DNA of 64,000 nt, from assembly GCA_041844735.1 (NCBI GenBank), contig JBGZBP010000008.1:17281-81280 (forward strand), written 5' to 3'. Origin of the DNA: CAJPNN01 sp041844735 (GTDB lineage Bacteria > Bacillota > Clostridia > Peptostreptococcales > Anaerovoracaceae). This document shows, piece by piece, positions 18,433 to 27,916 of the stretch. How positions within the stretch are numbered: position 1 is the first letter of the stretch; each line of letters begins with the position of its first letter. The notes beneath the pieces were generated by a model that did not search any database, was not told the DNA's origin, and saw nothing but the letters and a program-made list of their open reading frames with translations. Both the position numbers and the translations under genes were made by a program.

Positions 18433-19511
18433 CGGTAAAGGTTATGGTGGGGGACGTTGCTATAGGCGGAGGAGCTCCTGTTTCAATACAGTCTATGTGT
18501 AATACGGATACAAGGGATGTAAAATCCACGTTACAGCAGATACAAAGATTGAATGAAGCAGGCTGTGATATAGTGCGGCTTGCAGTGCCGGATAAGGAAG
18601 CGGCTGAGGCGATAGCGGAGATAAAGAAGCGCAGTCCTTTACCTATAGTTGCAGATATTCATTTCGACTATCGTTTGGCACTTTTGTCCTTGGATAACGG
18701 GGCTGATAAACTCCGTATAAATCCCGGAAACATAGGCGGCAAGGATAAACTGCTTGAAGTAGTGAACAAGGCTAAAGAAAAAAAAGTACCTATAAGAGTG
18801 GGTGTGAATGCGGGCTCATTGGAAAAAGCCTTGCTTGAAAAATATGGAGGCATAACACCCGAAGCATTGTGTGAAAGTGCAGAAAACACTTTGGAATATA
18901 TGTATGCTGCCGGATTTTATGATGTTGTCCTATCAATTAAAGCCTCTGATGTAAGGCTTAATTATGATAGCCACTTATTGATAAAAGAAAAATTGGATGT
19001 ACCTCTTCACATAGGAATCACAGAAGCAGGAACAGGAAGCAGCGGAATCATTAAATCGGCAGTCGGGATAGGGGCACTTTTACTTAACGGCATAGGTGAT
19101 ACAATAAGGGTGTCGCTCACAGGGGATCCGGTGCAGGAAGTGCATACGGCGAAAGAAATATTGAGGTCCATAGGATTACAAGATAACTATATAAATTTGA
19201 TTTCTTGCCCCACATGCGGAAGGTGTCAGATAGATTTAAAAAGAATTACCGACGATGTGCAGGAGATGATAAGGAAAATTGAACCGGAAATTCAGAGAAG
19301 GAAGATCGGTAAAATAGATGTTGCGGTAATGGGTTGCTCGGTAAATGGTCCCGGAGAGGCTAAGAATGCTGATATAGGAATAGCAGGAGGCAAGAAAAAC
19401 GGACTGCTTATAAGCAAAGGAGAGATAATAGCCAGGGTACCCGAGAAAGAATTAAAGGAAGTACTCTATAAAGAGATTCAAAAAAGATATCTTGGAGAGA
19501 TTGATGATTGA
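18429..19511 (+). CDS. ispG: 4-hydroxy-3-methylbut-2-enyl-diphosphate synthase
   Basis: 360-aa [4Fe-4S] enzyme of the MEP pathway. It shows the N-terminal TIM-barrel entry motif VMVGDVAIGGGAPVSIQSMCNTDT (in two parts) and the cluster cysteines in ISCPTCGRC and VMGCSVNGPGE. Start ATG 18429 has GGAGGT at 18416-18421; an upstream TTG (18414) would put the ribosome site inside the gene. Overlaps rseP by 4 bases and polC by 8. The enzyme takes electrons from ferredoxin or flavodoxin. Confidence 0.96.
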   Translation: MTVKVMVGDVAIGGGAPVSIQSMCNTDTRDVKSTLQQIQRLNEAGCDIVRLAVPDKEAAEAIAEIKKRSPLPIVADIHFDYRLALLSLDNGADKLRINPGNIGGKDKLLEVVNKAKEKKVPIRVGVNAGSLEKALLEKYGGITPEALCESAENTLEYMYAAGFYDVVLSIKASDVRLNYDSHLLIKEKLDVPLHIGITEAGTGSSGIIKSAVGIGALLLNGIGDTIRVSLTGDPVQEVHTAKEILRSIGLQDNYINLISCPTCGRCQIDLKRITDDVQEMIRKIEPEIQRRKIGKIDVAVMGCSVNGPGEAKNADIGIAGGKKNGLLISKGEIIARVPEKELKEVLYKEIQKRYLGEIDD

Positions 19512-22500
19512 GATTTTTGAAAAAAATATTCCATGGGAAAAAATAAACATTGATAAAAGTCAGTGCAAAATAGAAATTTTAAAAGGTACCGTTTCCAGAG
19601 AAACAGGTGCTTTTACATTGCATGTCCTTTTGGATTTCATCATACCATATGAAAACCATTTGGACATAATAGATGAGCTTAAGAAAAAAATAGGCAGTGA
19701 AACATCTGTTTATATTGAGTATGTGTATGAAAAAGGTGTACGGAATATACACGCCGTTCCTGAATTGTTGACACCGTATGCAATAAATGCCGTTTTCGAT
19801 AAGGCGAGGTATATTGCCAGCAGCATTGATATTTCAGGGATATCCGTCGAGGATAATAAGGTGTTGATACCTGTGCTGGGTAAAGCCGTCGAGGAAAATC
19901 TGAATGCAGGAGCGAAAAATTCAATCGAAAAATACATTAAAGAAAAAACAGGAACAGAGGTTGATGTAATATTTGTAAATAATCAAAAGTCGTGCGAAGA
20001 CAGAAAAGAGCAGGCAAGAGCTGTTGACAACAAGGAAATGGCAGAGATGGAAAGAGAGATTTCCAAGCAGAAGAAAATTAATGTTTCCAACAAGAATAAG
20101 GCTAATTCAGATAAATCGGACGGTAAGAAATATAGCAGAGGTGAGACGGAAGTTGTAGGTAATTTAATTTATGGTAAAAAAATTTCCATTCAGCCGGTTG
20201 CACTGTCAGGCATAGGAAAAGACAGCGGGAATGTTGCAGTCGAGGGAACTGTATTTAAACTTGACAGTAGGGATACAAAAAATGGAAATAAGATTGCGAT
20301 GATTTATATTACAGACGAAAACACATCGATATACATAAAATGTTTTATGTCGCATAAAAAATGGGAAGATTTAAATGATCATATACAGATAGGTTCCAAT
20401 GTTAGAATTCAGGGAGAGGCGGAGTTCGATCCATTTGAAAGATGCGTTGCAATAAACGGAAGAGCTATAGAAAAGACAGCGGAGAAAAAAGTAAGACAGG
20501 ACAATTCCGAGATTAAAAGAGTAGAACTTCATACGCACACTAAGATGAGTGCCATGGACGGACTGAGCGAGCCGAAAGAAATGGTGAAATTGGCAGCAGA
20601 ATTTGGACATAAGGCGGTGGCGGTCACGGATCACGGTGTGGTGCAGGCATTTCCGGACTGTGCAGGTGCCGCAAAAAAAGCCGGGATTAAGATGATATAT
20701 GGCGTGGAAGGGTATTTAGTTGAGGAAATATCGGATGCTAAGGGCAATATAGACTATAAATCAAACAAGACGAATCACATTATACTTTTGGCAAAAGATA
20801 ATGTGGGGCTTAAAAATTTGTATAAAATAGTTTCACTTTCTCATATAAAATATTTTTACAGAAAACCGAGAATAACAAGAGCATTACTTGAAGAATACAG
20901 AGAGGGTATCATAGTAGGCGGAGCTTGTGAGGCGGGTGAAATATATCAGGCTTTTTTGAGAGGTAAAACCGAAGCCGAGAAATTATCAATAGCCGAACGT
21001 TATGATTATTTTGAAATACAGCCACTATGCAATAATAAATTTCTTATAGATAACGGTTCGGTTGCTTCCGAAGAAGAACTGAAAAATATAAACAAGGAAA
21101 TAATTGAATTTGGTAAAAAATTGGGCAAGCTTACAGTGGCGACATGCGATGCACACTATTTGGAGGAAAAGCACGACATATACAGGACGATATTGCAGGC
21201 GGGTCAGGGCTATCAAGATATTGAGGGTAATAAGGGACTATATTTCAGAACCACGGAAGAGATGCTCAGTGAGTTTGAGTATTTAGGAGAAGATTTGGCA
21301 TATGAGGTAGTAGTAAAGAATACCAATATAATCGCAGACATGATTGAAGAGATTAAGCCGGTACCTGACGGAAAGTTTCCTCCAAAGATAGAAGGAGCGG
21401 ACGAGAGACTGAGAGATACCTGCATGAAAAGAGTACATGCCATATACGGTGAAACTTTACCGGATATAGTAAAAGAAAGGCTTGATAAGGAATTAAACTC
21501 CATCATAAGCAACGGATATGCGGTGATGTATGTTTCAGCAGAAAAATTGGTGCAAAAATCCATAAAGGACGGATATTTGGTCGGGTCAAGAGGATCCGTG
21601 GGATCATCATTTGCAGCCACGATGGGAGGGATTACAGAAGTTAATCCTTTACCTGCTCATTATGTTTGTCCGGATTGCTGCCATTCGGAGTTTCCTGCCG
21701 GATATGATTGCGGTGTTGATATGCCGGACAAAAATTGCCCGATTTGCGGCTCCAAATATAAAAAAGACGGATTTAATATACCGTTTGAAGTCTTCTTGGG
21801 CTTTGAGGGTGATAAAGAGCCGGATATAGATTTGAACTTTGCAGGTGAATACCAGCCGGTGGCACATAGGTATGTAGAAGAAATGTTCGGTAAGGACAAT
21901 GTTTTTAGAGCCGGAACTATAGGAACCATCGCACAGAAGACAGCGTTCGGATTTGTAGCGAAGTACTGTGAGGAGTCGAATCGTGTACTTAACAGATTTG
22001 AAATGGAAAGGATAGCGGGATGTTGTGTGGGTGTAAGGAGAACAACGGGACAGCATCCGGGGGGCATAATAATAGTTCCGGACGGACATGAGATTTATGA
22101 ATTCTGCCCTATACAAAGACCTGCAAATGACAGCAGCACGGATATTATTACCACACATTTTGATTATCATTCTATAGATCAAAATCTTTTAAAACTGGAT
22201 ATTCTGGGGCACGACGTGCCGTCCATGATAAGACATTTACAGGATCTTACCGATATTGATCCATTAAGTGTTCCGTTGAGTGATGATAGGGTGACGAGCA
22301 TATTCAACGGCATTTCAGGATTGGATATCAAGGATAAAGACTATAAATTCAAGCATGGTAGTTACGGAATACCCGAATTCGGTACTAAGTTTGTAAGACA
22401 GATGCTGGATGATACCAAACCTCAAAATTTTGCGGATTTAATCAGAATATCGGGGTTTTCACACGGGACGGATGTGTGGCTTAACAATGCTCAGGAATTT

Positions 22501-23241
22501 TTGAAAAACGAAACGGCTACCATGAAGGAAGTTATTTCTACGAGGGATGATATAATGCTTTACTTAATTGATAAGCATGTTCCGAACAAGCAAGCATTTA
22601 AGATAATGGAGTCCGTGAGAAAGGGAAAGGGGCTTACCGAAGAACAGGAGGCCGAGATGAGATCCCATGATGTTCCGGAGTGGTACATAGAGTCATGCAA
22701 AAGGATTCAATACATGTTTCCGAAAGCTCATGCGGTTGCTTACGTAATGATGGCTTACAGAATAGCCTATTATAAAGTTTACTATCCTGTGGAGTTTTAT
22801 GCGGTTATATTTACAACCAAGATTGCATCCTTTGATACGGAAACTATTTTGAAAGGTCAAAAAGCGGTGGAAGATAAACTCTATGAGTTGGAAAATTATC
22901 CGGAAAAACTGACGCAAAAGCAGGTTGATCAGGTGGTTGTATATGAACTTGCATATGAAATGTATGCGAGGGGATTTGAGTTTATGCCTCCTGACATAGA
23001 CATATCCGAGGCTATGAGATTCACAAAAAGGGACGGAAAAGTTCTGCTGCCTCTGGGAGCATTGGAGGGAGTCGGCGAAAATGCAGCTAAAGCCATAAAG
23101 GAGGAATTAAACAAGAGAGAGTTTTGCTCCGTGGAAGATATGAGAATAAGGTGCAAGCTTAACAAAAATGCCATAGAGGCTCTGATGGAGAGCAATGCGG
23201 CAGGAGGATTGCCGACTACAAACCAGATAAGTATGTTTTAG
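19504..23241 (+). CDS. polC: DNA polymerase III PolC-type alpha subunit, lacking the DEDD exonuclease domain
   Basis: 1245-aa replicative polymerase of Gram-positive type. Order: N-terminal domain (1-210), OB fold (about 215-335), PHP domain (H343-T-H345, D376-H377, E402, D549-A-H551), then palm/fingers with GSRGSVGSSFAA, a Cys-rich zinc-binding stretch (CPDCC...CPICG), catalytic PDIDLNF and C-terminal HhH/OB parts. Bacillus PolC is about 1440 aa because a 3'-5' exonuclease is inserted in the PHP domain; here only about 18 residues lie between the PHP halves (about 406-423) and no DEDD motifs are present. Start ATG 19504 is set by GGAGAG at 19494-19499; it overlaps ispG by 8 bases. Confidence 0.95.
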   Translation: MIEIFEKNIPWEKINIDKSQCKIEILKGTVSRETGAFTLHVLLDFIIPYENHLDIIDELKKKIGSETSVYIEYVYEKGVRNIHAVPELLTPYAINAVFDKARYIASSIDISGISVEDNKVLIPVLGKAVEENLNAGAKNSIEKYIKEKTGTEVDVIFVNNQKSCEDRKEQARAVDNKEMAEMEREISKQKKINVSNKNKANSDKSDGKKYSRGETEVVGNLIYGKKISIQPVALSGIGKDSGNVAVEGTVFKLDSRDTKNGNKIAMIYITDENTSIYIKCFMSHKKWEDLNDHIQIGSNVRIQGEAEFDPFERCVAINGRAIEKTAEKKVRQDNSEIKRVELHTHTKMSAMDGLSEPKEMVKLAAEFGHKAVAVTDHGVVQAFPDCAGAAKKAGIKMIYGVEGYLVEEISDAKGNIDYKSNKTNHIILLAKDNVGLKNLYKIVSLSHIKYFYRKPRITRALLEEYREGIIVGGACEAGEIYQAFLRGKTEAEKLSIAERYDYFEIQPLCNNKFLIDNGSVASEEELKNINKEIIEFGKKLGKLTVATCDAHYLEEKHDIYRTILQAGQGYQDIEGNKGLYFRTTEEMLSEFEYLGEDLAYEVVVKNTNIIADMIEEIKPVPDGKFPPKIEGADERLRDTCMKRVHAIYGETLPDIVKERLDKELNSIISNGYAVMYVSAEKLVQKSIKDGYLVGSRGSVGSSFAATMGGITEVNPLPAHYVCPDCCHSEFPAGYDCGVDMPDKNCPICGSKYKKDGFNIPFEVFLGFEGDKEPDIDLNFAGEYQPVAHRYVEEMFGKDNVFRAGTIGTIAQKTAFGFVAKYCEESNRVLNRFEMERIAGCCVGVRRTTGQHPGGIIIVPDGHEIYEFCPIQRPANDSSTDIITTHFDYHSIDQNLLKLDILGHDVPSMIRHLQDLTDIDPLSVPLSDDRVTSIFNGISGLDIKDKDYKFKHGSYGIPEFGTKFVRQMLDDTKPQNFADLIRISGFSHGTDVWLNNAQEFLKNETATMKEVISTRDDIMLYLIDKHVPNKQAFKIMESVRKGKGLTEEQEAEMRSHDVPEWYIESCKRIQYMFPKAHAVAYVMMAYRIAYYKVYYPVEFYAVIFTTKIASFDTETILKGQKAVEDKLYELENYPEKLTQKQVDQVVVYELAYEMYARGFEFMPPDIDISEAMRFTKRDGKVLLPLGALEGVGENAAKAIKEELNKREFCSVEDMRIRCKLNKNAIEALMESNAAGGLPTTNQISMF

Positions 23242-23254
23242 TTGGTTAAAGCTG

Positions 23255-23284
23255 TTGTTTATACCATTGTTTATCGGGTATAAT
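23255..23284 (+). promoter_or_regulatory. Putative promoter of the superoxide reductase gene
   Basis: TTGTTT (23255-23260) and a perfect TATAAT (23279-23284) with an 18-base spacer, in the gap after polC. It would give a short leader to the dfx start at 23350. Confidence 0.55.
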
Positions 23285-23349
23285 ATAAATATGCTGAATA
23301 AATGTGATTATTATTGTTAAATATAATATGTGAAAGAGAGGAAAGTATC

Positions 23350-23733
23350 ATGAAAGAACCTAAATTTTTTATTTGTAAACACTGTGGAAACATTATAGGA
23401 ATGGTAGTAGATAAAGGTGTTCCTATGGTTTGTTGTGGCGAGAAAATGCATGAGTTGGTGCCTAACACTGAAGATGCGGCAACAGAAAAGCATGTACCTG
23501 TAGTTTCACAGGAAGGCAATTTGGTTAAAGTAAGTGTAGGTAGCGTGGAACATCCTATGATGGACGAACATTATATTCAATATATTTACTTGCTAACTAA
23601 GCAGGGTGGACAGAGAAAACCGTTGAAGCCGGGTGAAAAACCGGAGGTACAGTTCGCACTTGCTCCCGGAGATGAAGCGGTGGCAGCTTACGAATATTGC
23701 AACCTTCACGGATTGTGGAAGAAAGAAATATAA
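23350..23733 (+). CDS. dfx: Desulfoferrodoxin-type superoxide reductase
   Basis: 127-aa oxygen-defence enzyme reducing superoxide to peroxide. The N-terminal desulforedoxin-like centre has CKHCG and VCCGEKM (four Cys), and the C-terminal catalytic domain has the EKHVPVV histidine, the EHPMMDEHYIQ histidine pair region and the C-terminal CNLHGLW motif, giving the usual His4Cys iron site. ATG 23350 is preferred over an upstream in-frame TTG because GAGAGG lies just ahead. It is a single-gene unit with its own promoter and a strong terminator, typical of strict anaerobes. Confidence 0.95.
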   Translation: MKEPKFFICKHCGNIIGMVVDKGVPMVCCGEKMHELVPNTEDAATEKHVPVVSQEGNLVKVSVGSVEHPMMDEHYIQYIYLLTKQGGQRKPLKPGEKPEVQFALAPGDEAVAAYEYCNLHGLWKKEI

Positions 23734-23790
23734 TCGATTTAAACATTTTAGTTGAGAAGTCGAATTGTATTAATATAATTTAATCTGCAA

Positions 23791-23832
23791 AAAATCTCCC
23801 GCTTGGGTTATCCAAGTGGGAGATTTTTGATT
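23791..23832 (+). terminator. Strong intrinsic terminator after dfx
   Basis: A 16-bp stem (23791-23806 paired with 23812-23827, one G-U pair) with loop GTTAT, followed by T-rich sequence; the A-run on the left side means it could also work in the opposite direction. It ends the superoxide reductase transcript and separates it from tcdA. Confidence 0.9.
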
Positions 23833-23855
23833 TTTCAACGTGTTTGTGGTAAAAT
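23827..23855 (+). promoter_or_regulatory. Putative promoter of tcdA-cysK group
   Basis: TTGATT (23827-23832), 17-base spacer, TAAAAT (23850-23855), directly behind the terminator and 35 bases before the tcdA start. Consensus match only. Confidence 0.45.
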
Positions 23856-23889
23856 ACTAGAAAATATATTTTTGATCCGGCAGGTGAAT

Positions 23890-24579
23890 ATGGAGAGTAT
23901 TTCAGACAGAACAGAGCTGCTTATAGGCAGTGAATCAATAGAAAAAATAAAGAATTTAAAAGTGCTGATTTTCGGGGTAGGCGGTGTCGGATCTTATGTT
24001 GTCGAGACACTTTGTCGACTCGGTGTAGGTAAAATAGGGATATGTGATAAAGATAAGGTTTCCATAAGCAATATAAACAGGCAGATACCTGCGCTTCACA
24101 GCACGGTGGGTATGGCAAAAGTGGATGTAATGGAAAAAAGGATGAAGGATATAAATCCCGATATAATCGTGGAAAAGTATGAATTTTTTTATGGGGAAGA
24201 TTCATCCTGTGATATAGAATTGAAGGAATATGATTATATAGTTGATGCAATAGACAGTATAAAATCAAAGCTTTTTCTTATAAAAAAAGCTGATGAATAC
24301 GGGATACGAATAATATCATCTATGGGTGCGGGAAATAAATTCAATCCCGGAGGCTTTATGGTAGATGATATATACAATACACAGGTAGACCCTATTGCAA
24401 AAATAATGAGACGAGAACTTAAGAAAATGGGGATTAAAAGCTTGAAGGTTGTTTATTCAAGGGAAAACCCTGTAGGAAACGATTCCGGGGTGATAGGAAG
24501 CATGCCGTTTGTACCGGGAGCATGCGGACTCGTTATAGCCGGTGAGGTTTTTAAGGAACTCGTGCTGGAGAAGGAGTAG
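23890..24579 (+). CDS. tcdA: tRNA threonylcarbamoyladenosine dehydratase (ThiF/MoeB/HesA family)
   Basis: 229-aa E1-like ATP-dependent enzyme; the TcdA subgroup cyclises t6A37 in tRNA. It begins RTELLIGSESIEKIKN, followed by the nucleotide-binding VLIFGVGGVGSYVVETLCRLGVG loop (in two parts), D...NRQI motif and YDYIVDAIDSIKSK. ATG 23890 is taken with the CAGGTG ribosome site; a longer in-frame ORF runs back through the terminator hairpin and is not credible. There are no UbiB/ThiS partners nearby, which supports TcdA over ThiF. Confidence 0.85.
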   Translation: MESISDRTELLIGSESIEKIKNLKVLIFGVGGVGSYVVETLCRLGVGKIGICDKDKVSISNINRQIPALHSTVGMAKVDVMEKRMKDINPDIIVEKYEFFYGEDSSCDIELKEYDYIVDAIDSIKSKLFLIKKADEYGIRIISSMGAGNKFNPGGFMVDDIYNTQVDPIAKIMRRELKKMGIKSLKVVYSRENPVGNDSGVIGSMPFVPGACGLVIAGEVFKELVLEKE

Positions 24580-24584
24580 AAGTT

Positions 24585-25514
24585 ATGAGTAAAATATATG
24601 AAAATATCACGGAATTGGTTGGAAATACACCGCTATTTCGTGCAAAAAATTTAGAAAAAAAATTGGGATTGGATGCTAAGATTTTCTTGAAATTGGAGTA
24701 CTTTAATCCGACAGGAAGCGTTAAGGACAGGGCAGCTAGAGAAATTATTGAGGATGCGGAGAAAAAGGGCAGATTGACCGCAGGTGCAACGATTATAGAG
24801 CCGACAAGCGGAAATACGGGAATAGGTCTTGCTGCAATAGGCGTTGCAAAGGGATATGAAGTTGTGATAGTAATGCCGGATACTATGTCAAAGGAGAGAA
24901 TAAAGATTATGTCTGCACTTGGTGCAAAGGTGATATTGACAGACGGCAAATTGGGCATGAAGGGTGCTATTGCAAAGGCTGAGGAGATGAACGCCGAAAT
25001 CGACGGAAGCATAGTTGCAGGTCAATTTACAAATCAGGCGAATCCGGATGCACATTACCGTACAACAGGCCCCGAGATATATGAGGATATGGACGGAAAA
25101 GTCGATGTTTTGGTAGCAGGTATCGGTACAGGAGGAACGGTTACAGGTACAGGTAAATACTTAAAGGAGAAAATTAAAGAGTTAAAGATAGTTGCAGTAG
25201 AGCCTGAGAATTCCCCGGTGCTTTCAAAAGGAACTGCGGGAAAGCATGCTATTCAAGGTATAGGGGCAGGATTCATTCCGGAAATTCTTGATACAAAAGT
25301 CTTTGATGAGATTTTTACTGTCAGCGATGAAGCAGCTGTAGACACGGCAAGGGAACTGGCGGCTACGGAAGGTATTTTAACAGGAATATCGTCGGGGGCG
25401 GCACTTAATGCGGCACTTGCGGAGGCAGGAAAGAAAGAGAATGCAGGCAAAAATATAGTTTGCGTATTGCCTGATTCGGCAGATAGATATTTCTCTACTG
25501 CGCTTTTTGAGTAA
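24585..25514 (+). CDS. cysK: Cysteine synthase A (O-acetylserine sulfhydrylase)
   Basis: 309-aa PLP enzyme making cysteine from O-acetylserine and sulfide. It has the PLP lysine motif NPTGSVKDRAA (about residues 36-46), the substrate loop PTSGNTGIGLA (about 69-79), and the phosphate-binding GIGTGGTVTGTG (about 176-187). A weak ribosome site and a 5-base gap from tcdA indicate co-transcription. Length is typical. Confidence 0.95.
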   Translation: MSKIYENITELVGNTPLFRAKNLEKKLGLDAKIFLKLEYFNPTGSVKDRAAREIIEDAEKKGRLTAGATIIEPTSGNTGIGLAAIGVAKGYEVVIVMPDTMSKERIKIMSALGAKVILTDGKLGMKGAIAKAEEMNAEIDGSIVAGQFTNQANPDAHYRTTGPEIYEDMDGKVDVLVAGIGTGGTVTGTGKYLKEKIKELKIVAVEPENSPVLSKGTAGKHAIQGIGAGFIPEILDTKVFDEIFTVSDEAAVDTARELAATEGILTGISSGAALNAALAEAGKKENAGKNIVCVLPDSADRYFSTALFE

Positions 25515-25550
25515 ATATAAAAAATAATATAAATTAAAAGGATACAGTGT

Positions 25551-26258
25551 ATGTACAGAATAATAATCACATCCGGCGGTACAAGAGAACCGATAGATGA
25601 TGTACGAGCGATTACGAACGGATCTACGGGTACCCTCGGCAGCAAAATTGCAGACAGATTTTTATCGGATTTTGAATCCGAAATATCGGAGTTGGTATAC
25701 ATTCATGGGATAGGAGCAAAAATACCGTCCGTTAAGAGTATGAAACTACGTAAAGTAGAGATAGAAAGTGCTTTAGATTTGCTTGAAACACTTAAACTTG
25801 AGATGAATAAAAAAACCGACATTGTAATACAGGCGATGGCGGTAAGCGATTATAGAGTGGACAGCATATTGAAAAAACATGAGGATGGTTTTGTTAAGAT
25901 TGATAATCAAAAAAAGATAAGTTCGGAAATAGAAGAGATGGCTGTAGTGCTGAAAAAGAATCCTAAAGTGATATCGGAGATAAAAAAAATCAGTCCGGGA
26001 ACTGCCCTTGTAGGATTTAAGTTGCTGAGCCATGTTGCGAGAGAAGAACTTTTCAGAGTTGCATTAGAAATCGGAACTAAAAATGACTGTGACTTTGTTT
26101 TTGCAAATGATTTAAGAGATATAGACGGAAATAAACACATCGGATTCCTTATGGACAGAGAAGGAAATCATATGGAATATCACAGCAAAGATGAAATTGC
26201 ACAGGGGATATCACAGGAATGTATGAATCTTTTGAGGAGAAAAAATGAAGGAAAATAA
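25551..26258 (+). CDS. coaB: Phosphopantothenate-cysteine ligase, stand-alone CoaB
   Basis: 235-aa protein matching the ligase half of CoaBC/Dfp: N-terminal IIITSGGTREPIDDVRAITN motif, the AMAVSDYR motif around residue 98, a Lys pair-rich loop, and GFKLL. It catalyses CTP-dependent coupling of cysteine to 4'-phosphopantothenate in coenzyme A synthesis. In most bacteria this is the C-terminal half of one protein; here it is a separate gene, placed before and overlapping the decarboxylase gene by 14 bases. Confidence 0.9.
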   Translation: MYRIIITSGGTREPIDDVRAITNGSTGTLGSKIADRFLSDFESEISELVYIHGIGAKIPSVKSMKLRKVEIESALDLLETLKLEMNKKTDIVIQAMAVSDYRVDSILKKHEDGFVKIDNQKKISSEIEEMAVVLKKNPKVISEIKKISPGTALVGFKLLSHVAREELFRVALEIGTKNDCDFVFANDLRDIDGNKHIGFLMDREGNHMEYHSKDEIAQGISQECMNLLRRKNEGK

Positions 26259-26802
26259 ACAGATAATACTGGGTGTTACGGGCAGTATTTCATGCTATAA
26301 GGCATGCGATATTGCGAATCAGCTTACAAAACAGGGGCACAAGGTAGATGTAATAATGACAAAGTCGGCACAGGAATTTGTCACAGCTTTGACGTTTCAG
26401 ACATTAACAAAAAGAAAGGTGCATGTTGACATGTTTGAAGAATACGAGCCTGCGAAAGTTGAACACATATCTTTGGCAAAAGGAGCGGATTTGATGGTTA
26501 TAGCACCCGCTACAGCAAATATTATAGCAAAACTGGCAAATGGAATTGCGGATGACATGCTTTCATCAGTAGCTTTGGCTTGGGGACAGAAGCCTACAAT
26601 AATATGCCCTGCTATGAACACCGCCATGTACGAAAATACTATTACACAGGAGAATATAGACAGGCTGAAAAAACGTGGAGTGAGATTTGTCGATCCTAAA
26701 GAAACATTATTGGCATGCGGTGATGTAGGAAAAGGCGGTCTTGCAGATATAGATGTGATTTTGGCAGCAATAGACGATGCCCCGGAGGGAAAAAATGAGT
26801 AG
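26245..26802 (+). CDS. coaC: Phosphopantothenoylcysteine decarboxylase, stand-alone CoaC
   Basis: 185-aa FMN flavoprotein (HFCD family) corresponding to the N-terminal half of CoaBC. Visible: N-terminal LGVTGSISCYKA, the catalytic-His region KVEHISLAK, the PATANIIAKLANGIADD motif, and PAMNTAMYEN. It performs the decarboxylation step after CoaB. The gene overlaps coaB upstream (14 bases) and mnmA downstream (8 bases), so the three are translated together. Confidence 0.92.
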   Translation: MKENKQIILGVTGSISCYKACDIANQLTKQGHKVDVIMTKSAQEFVTALTFQTLTKRKVHVDMFEEYEPAKVEHISLAKGADLMVIAPATANIIAKLANGIADDMLSSVALAWGQKPTIICPAMNTAMYENTITQENIDRLKKRGVRFVDPKETLLACGDVGKGGLADIDVILAAIDDAPEGKNE

Positions 26803-27865
26803 GGTATTGTTGGGCATGAGCGGCGGTGTCGACAGTTCGGTAGCTTTGTCGATGCTTTTGGAGCAGGGATATGATGTTGAGGGGCTGACGATGAGCCTGT
26901 TTGACAAAAAAAAAATATTCGGAATTATGTCTGAAGAGGAGGCTGCCAAGGAAATTGAATGTGCAAGGAAAGTGGCGGAACATTTCGGAGTGAGACATAG
27001 AGTAATGGATTTCAGTAGGGAATTTTCCTGTGATGTTATGGAACCTTTTATGGAAATATACCATGAGGGAAAAACTCCTAATCCTTGTGTTACTTGCAAC
27101 AAAAAAATTAAATTCGGAACGTTTCTGGAGTATGCCTTAGAAAACGGGTTTGATTATGTGGCAACCGGACACTATGTAAATCGTATATACAATGAAGAAA
27201 ATGACAGATATCTGCTAAAAAGAGCCTTCGATGAGAAAAAAGATCAGTCATACTTTTTATACGGGCTTAAACAACATCAAATAAAACATTCTTTGTTTCC
27301 GCTTGGGGGTATTGCAAAGGAAGAAGTAAGAAAAATTGCTGCGGAAAAAGGAATTCAGGTAGCAGAAAAAAAAGACAGTCAGGATATCTGTTTTATAAAA
27401 AACGGTGAATATGGGGAGTTTATTCGCAAGCACTCTACAAGACCTGTCAAAGCCGGAAACTTTGTAAAAAAAGACGGTACGATAGTAGGAAAACATTCAG
27501 GGCTGATAAACTATACTATAGGTCAGAGAAAGGGGCTGGGTATAGCATTGGGAAAACCGATGTTTGTCATAGATAAGGATGTTGAAAAAAATCGAGTCAT
27601 AATTGGAGAAAACAAGGATTTATTCAGTAGAGAATTGTCTGTATCGGATTTAAACTGGGTCATATCCGATGTTATGGGTGAAAGAGAGAAAATCCTCTGC
27701 AAAATAAGATCGACGCAAAATCCCCAGCCGGCAACTCTAATAAATCAAGGCGAAGGAAAGGCTAAGGTGGTATTTGACGAACCGCAGAGAGCTTTTTCGC
27801 CGGGACAGTCGGCTGTTTTTTATAGAGGTGATATTTTAGCAGGTGGAGGAATTATTTTAAAATAG
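26795..27865 (+). CDS. mnmA: tRNA-specific 2-thiouridylase
   Basis: 356-aa ATP-PPase that thiolates U34 of Lys, Glu and Gln tRNAs. It has the PP-loop LLGMSGGVDSSVA at the N-terminus, the first catalytic cysteine in NPCVTCNKKIKFG, the second in SQDICFIKNGEYGEF, and the GLGIALGKPMFV domain II region. ATG 26795 is chosen because GGAGGG (26783-26788) precedes it; the longer reading frame would bury this site. Overlaps coaC by 8 bases. Confidence 0.96.
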   Translation: MSRVLLGMSGGVDSSVALSMLLEQGYDVEGLTMSLFDKKKIFGIMSEEEAAKEIECARKVAEHFGVRHRVMDFSREFSCDVMEPFMEIYHEGKTPNPCVTCNKKIKFGTFLEYALENGFDYVATGHYVNRIYNEENDRYLLKRAFDEKKDQSYFLYGLKQHQIKHSLFPLGGIAKEEVRKIAAEKGIQVAEKKDSQDICFIKNGEYGEFIRKHSTRPVKAGNFVKKDGTIVGKHSGLINYTIGQRKGLGIALGKPMFVIDKDVEKNRVIIGENKDLFSRELSVSDLNWVISDVMGEREKILCKIRSTQNPQPATLINQGEGKAKVVFDEPQRAFSPGQSAVFYRGDILAGGGIILK

Positions 27866-27916
27866 TGTACAAAGTTTTTAATTGCTTTTACAATCAAGAA
27901 AGAAGAGGGACAAGTT

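Noticed and set aside
23803..23889. N-terminal extension of the TcdA gene
   Set aside because: It would be translated through the terminator hairpin and promoter; ATG 23890 has a ribosome site and the normal family start.
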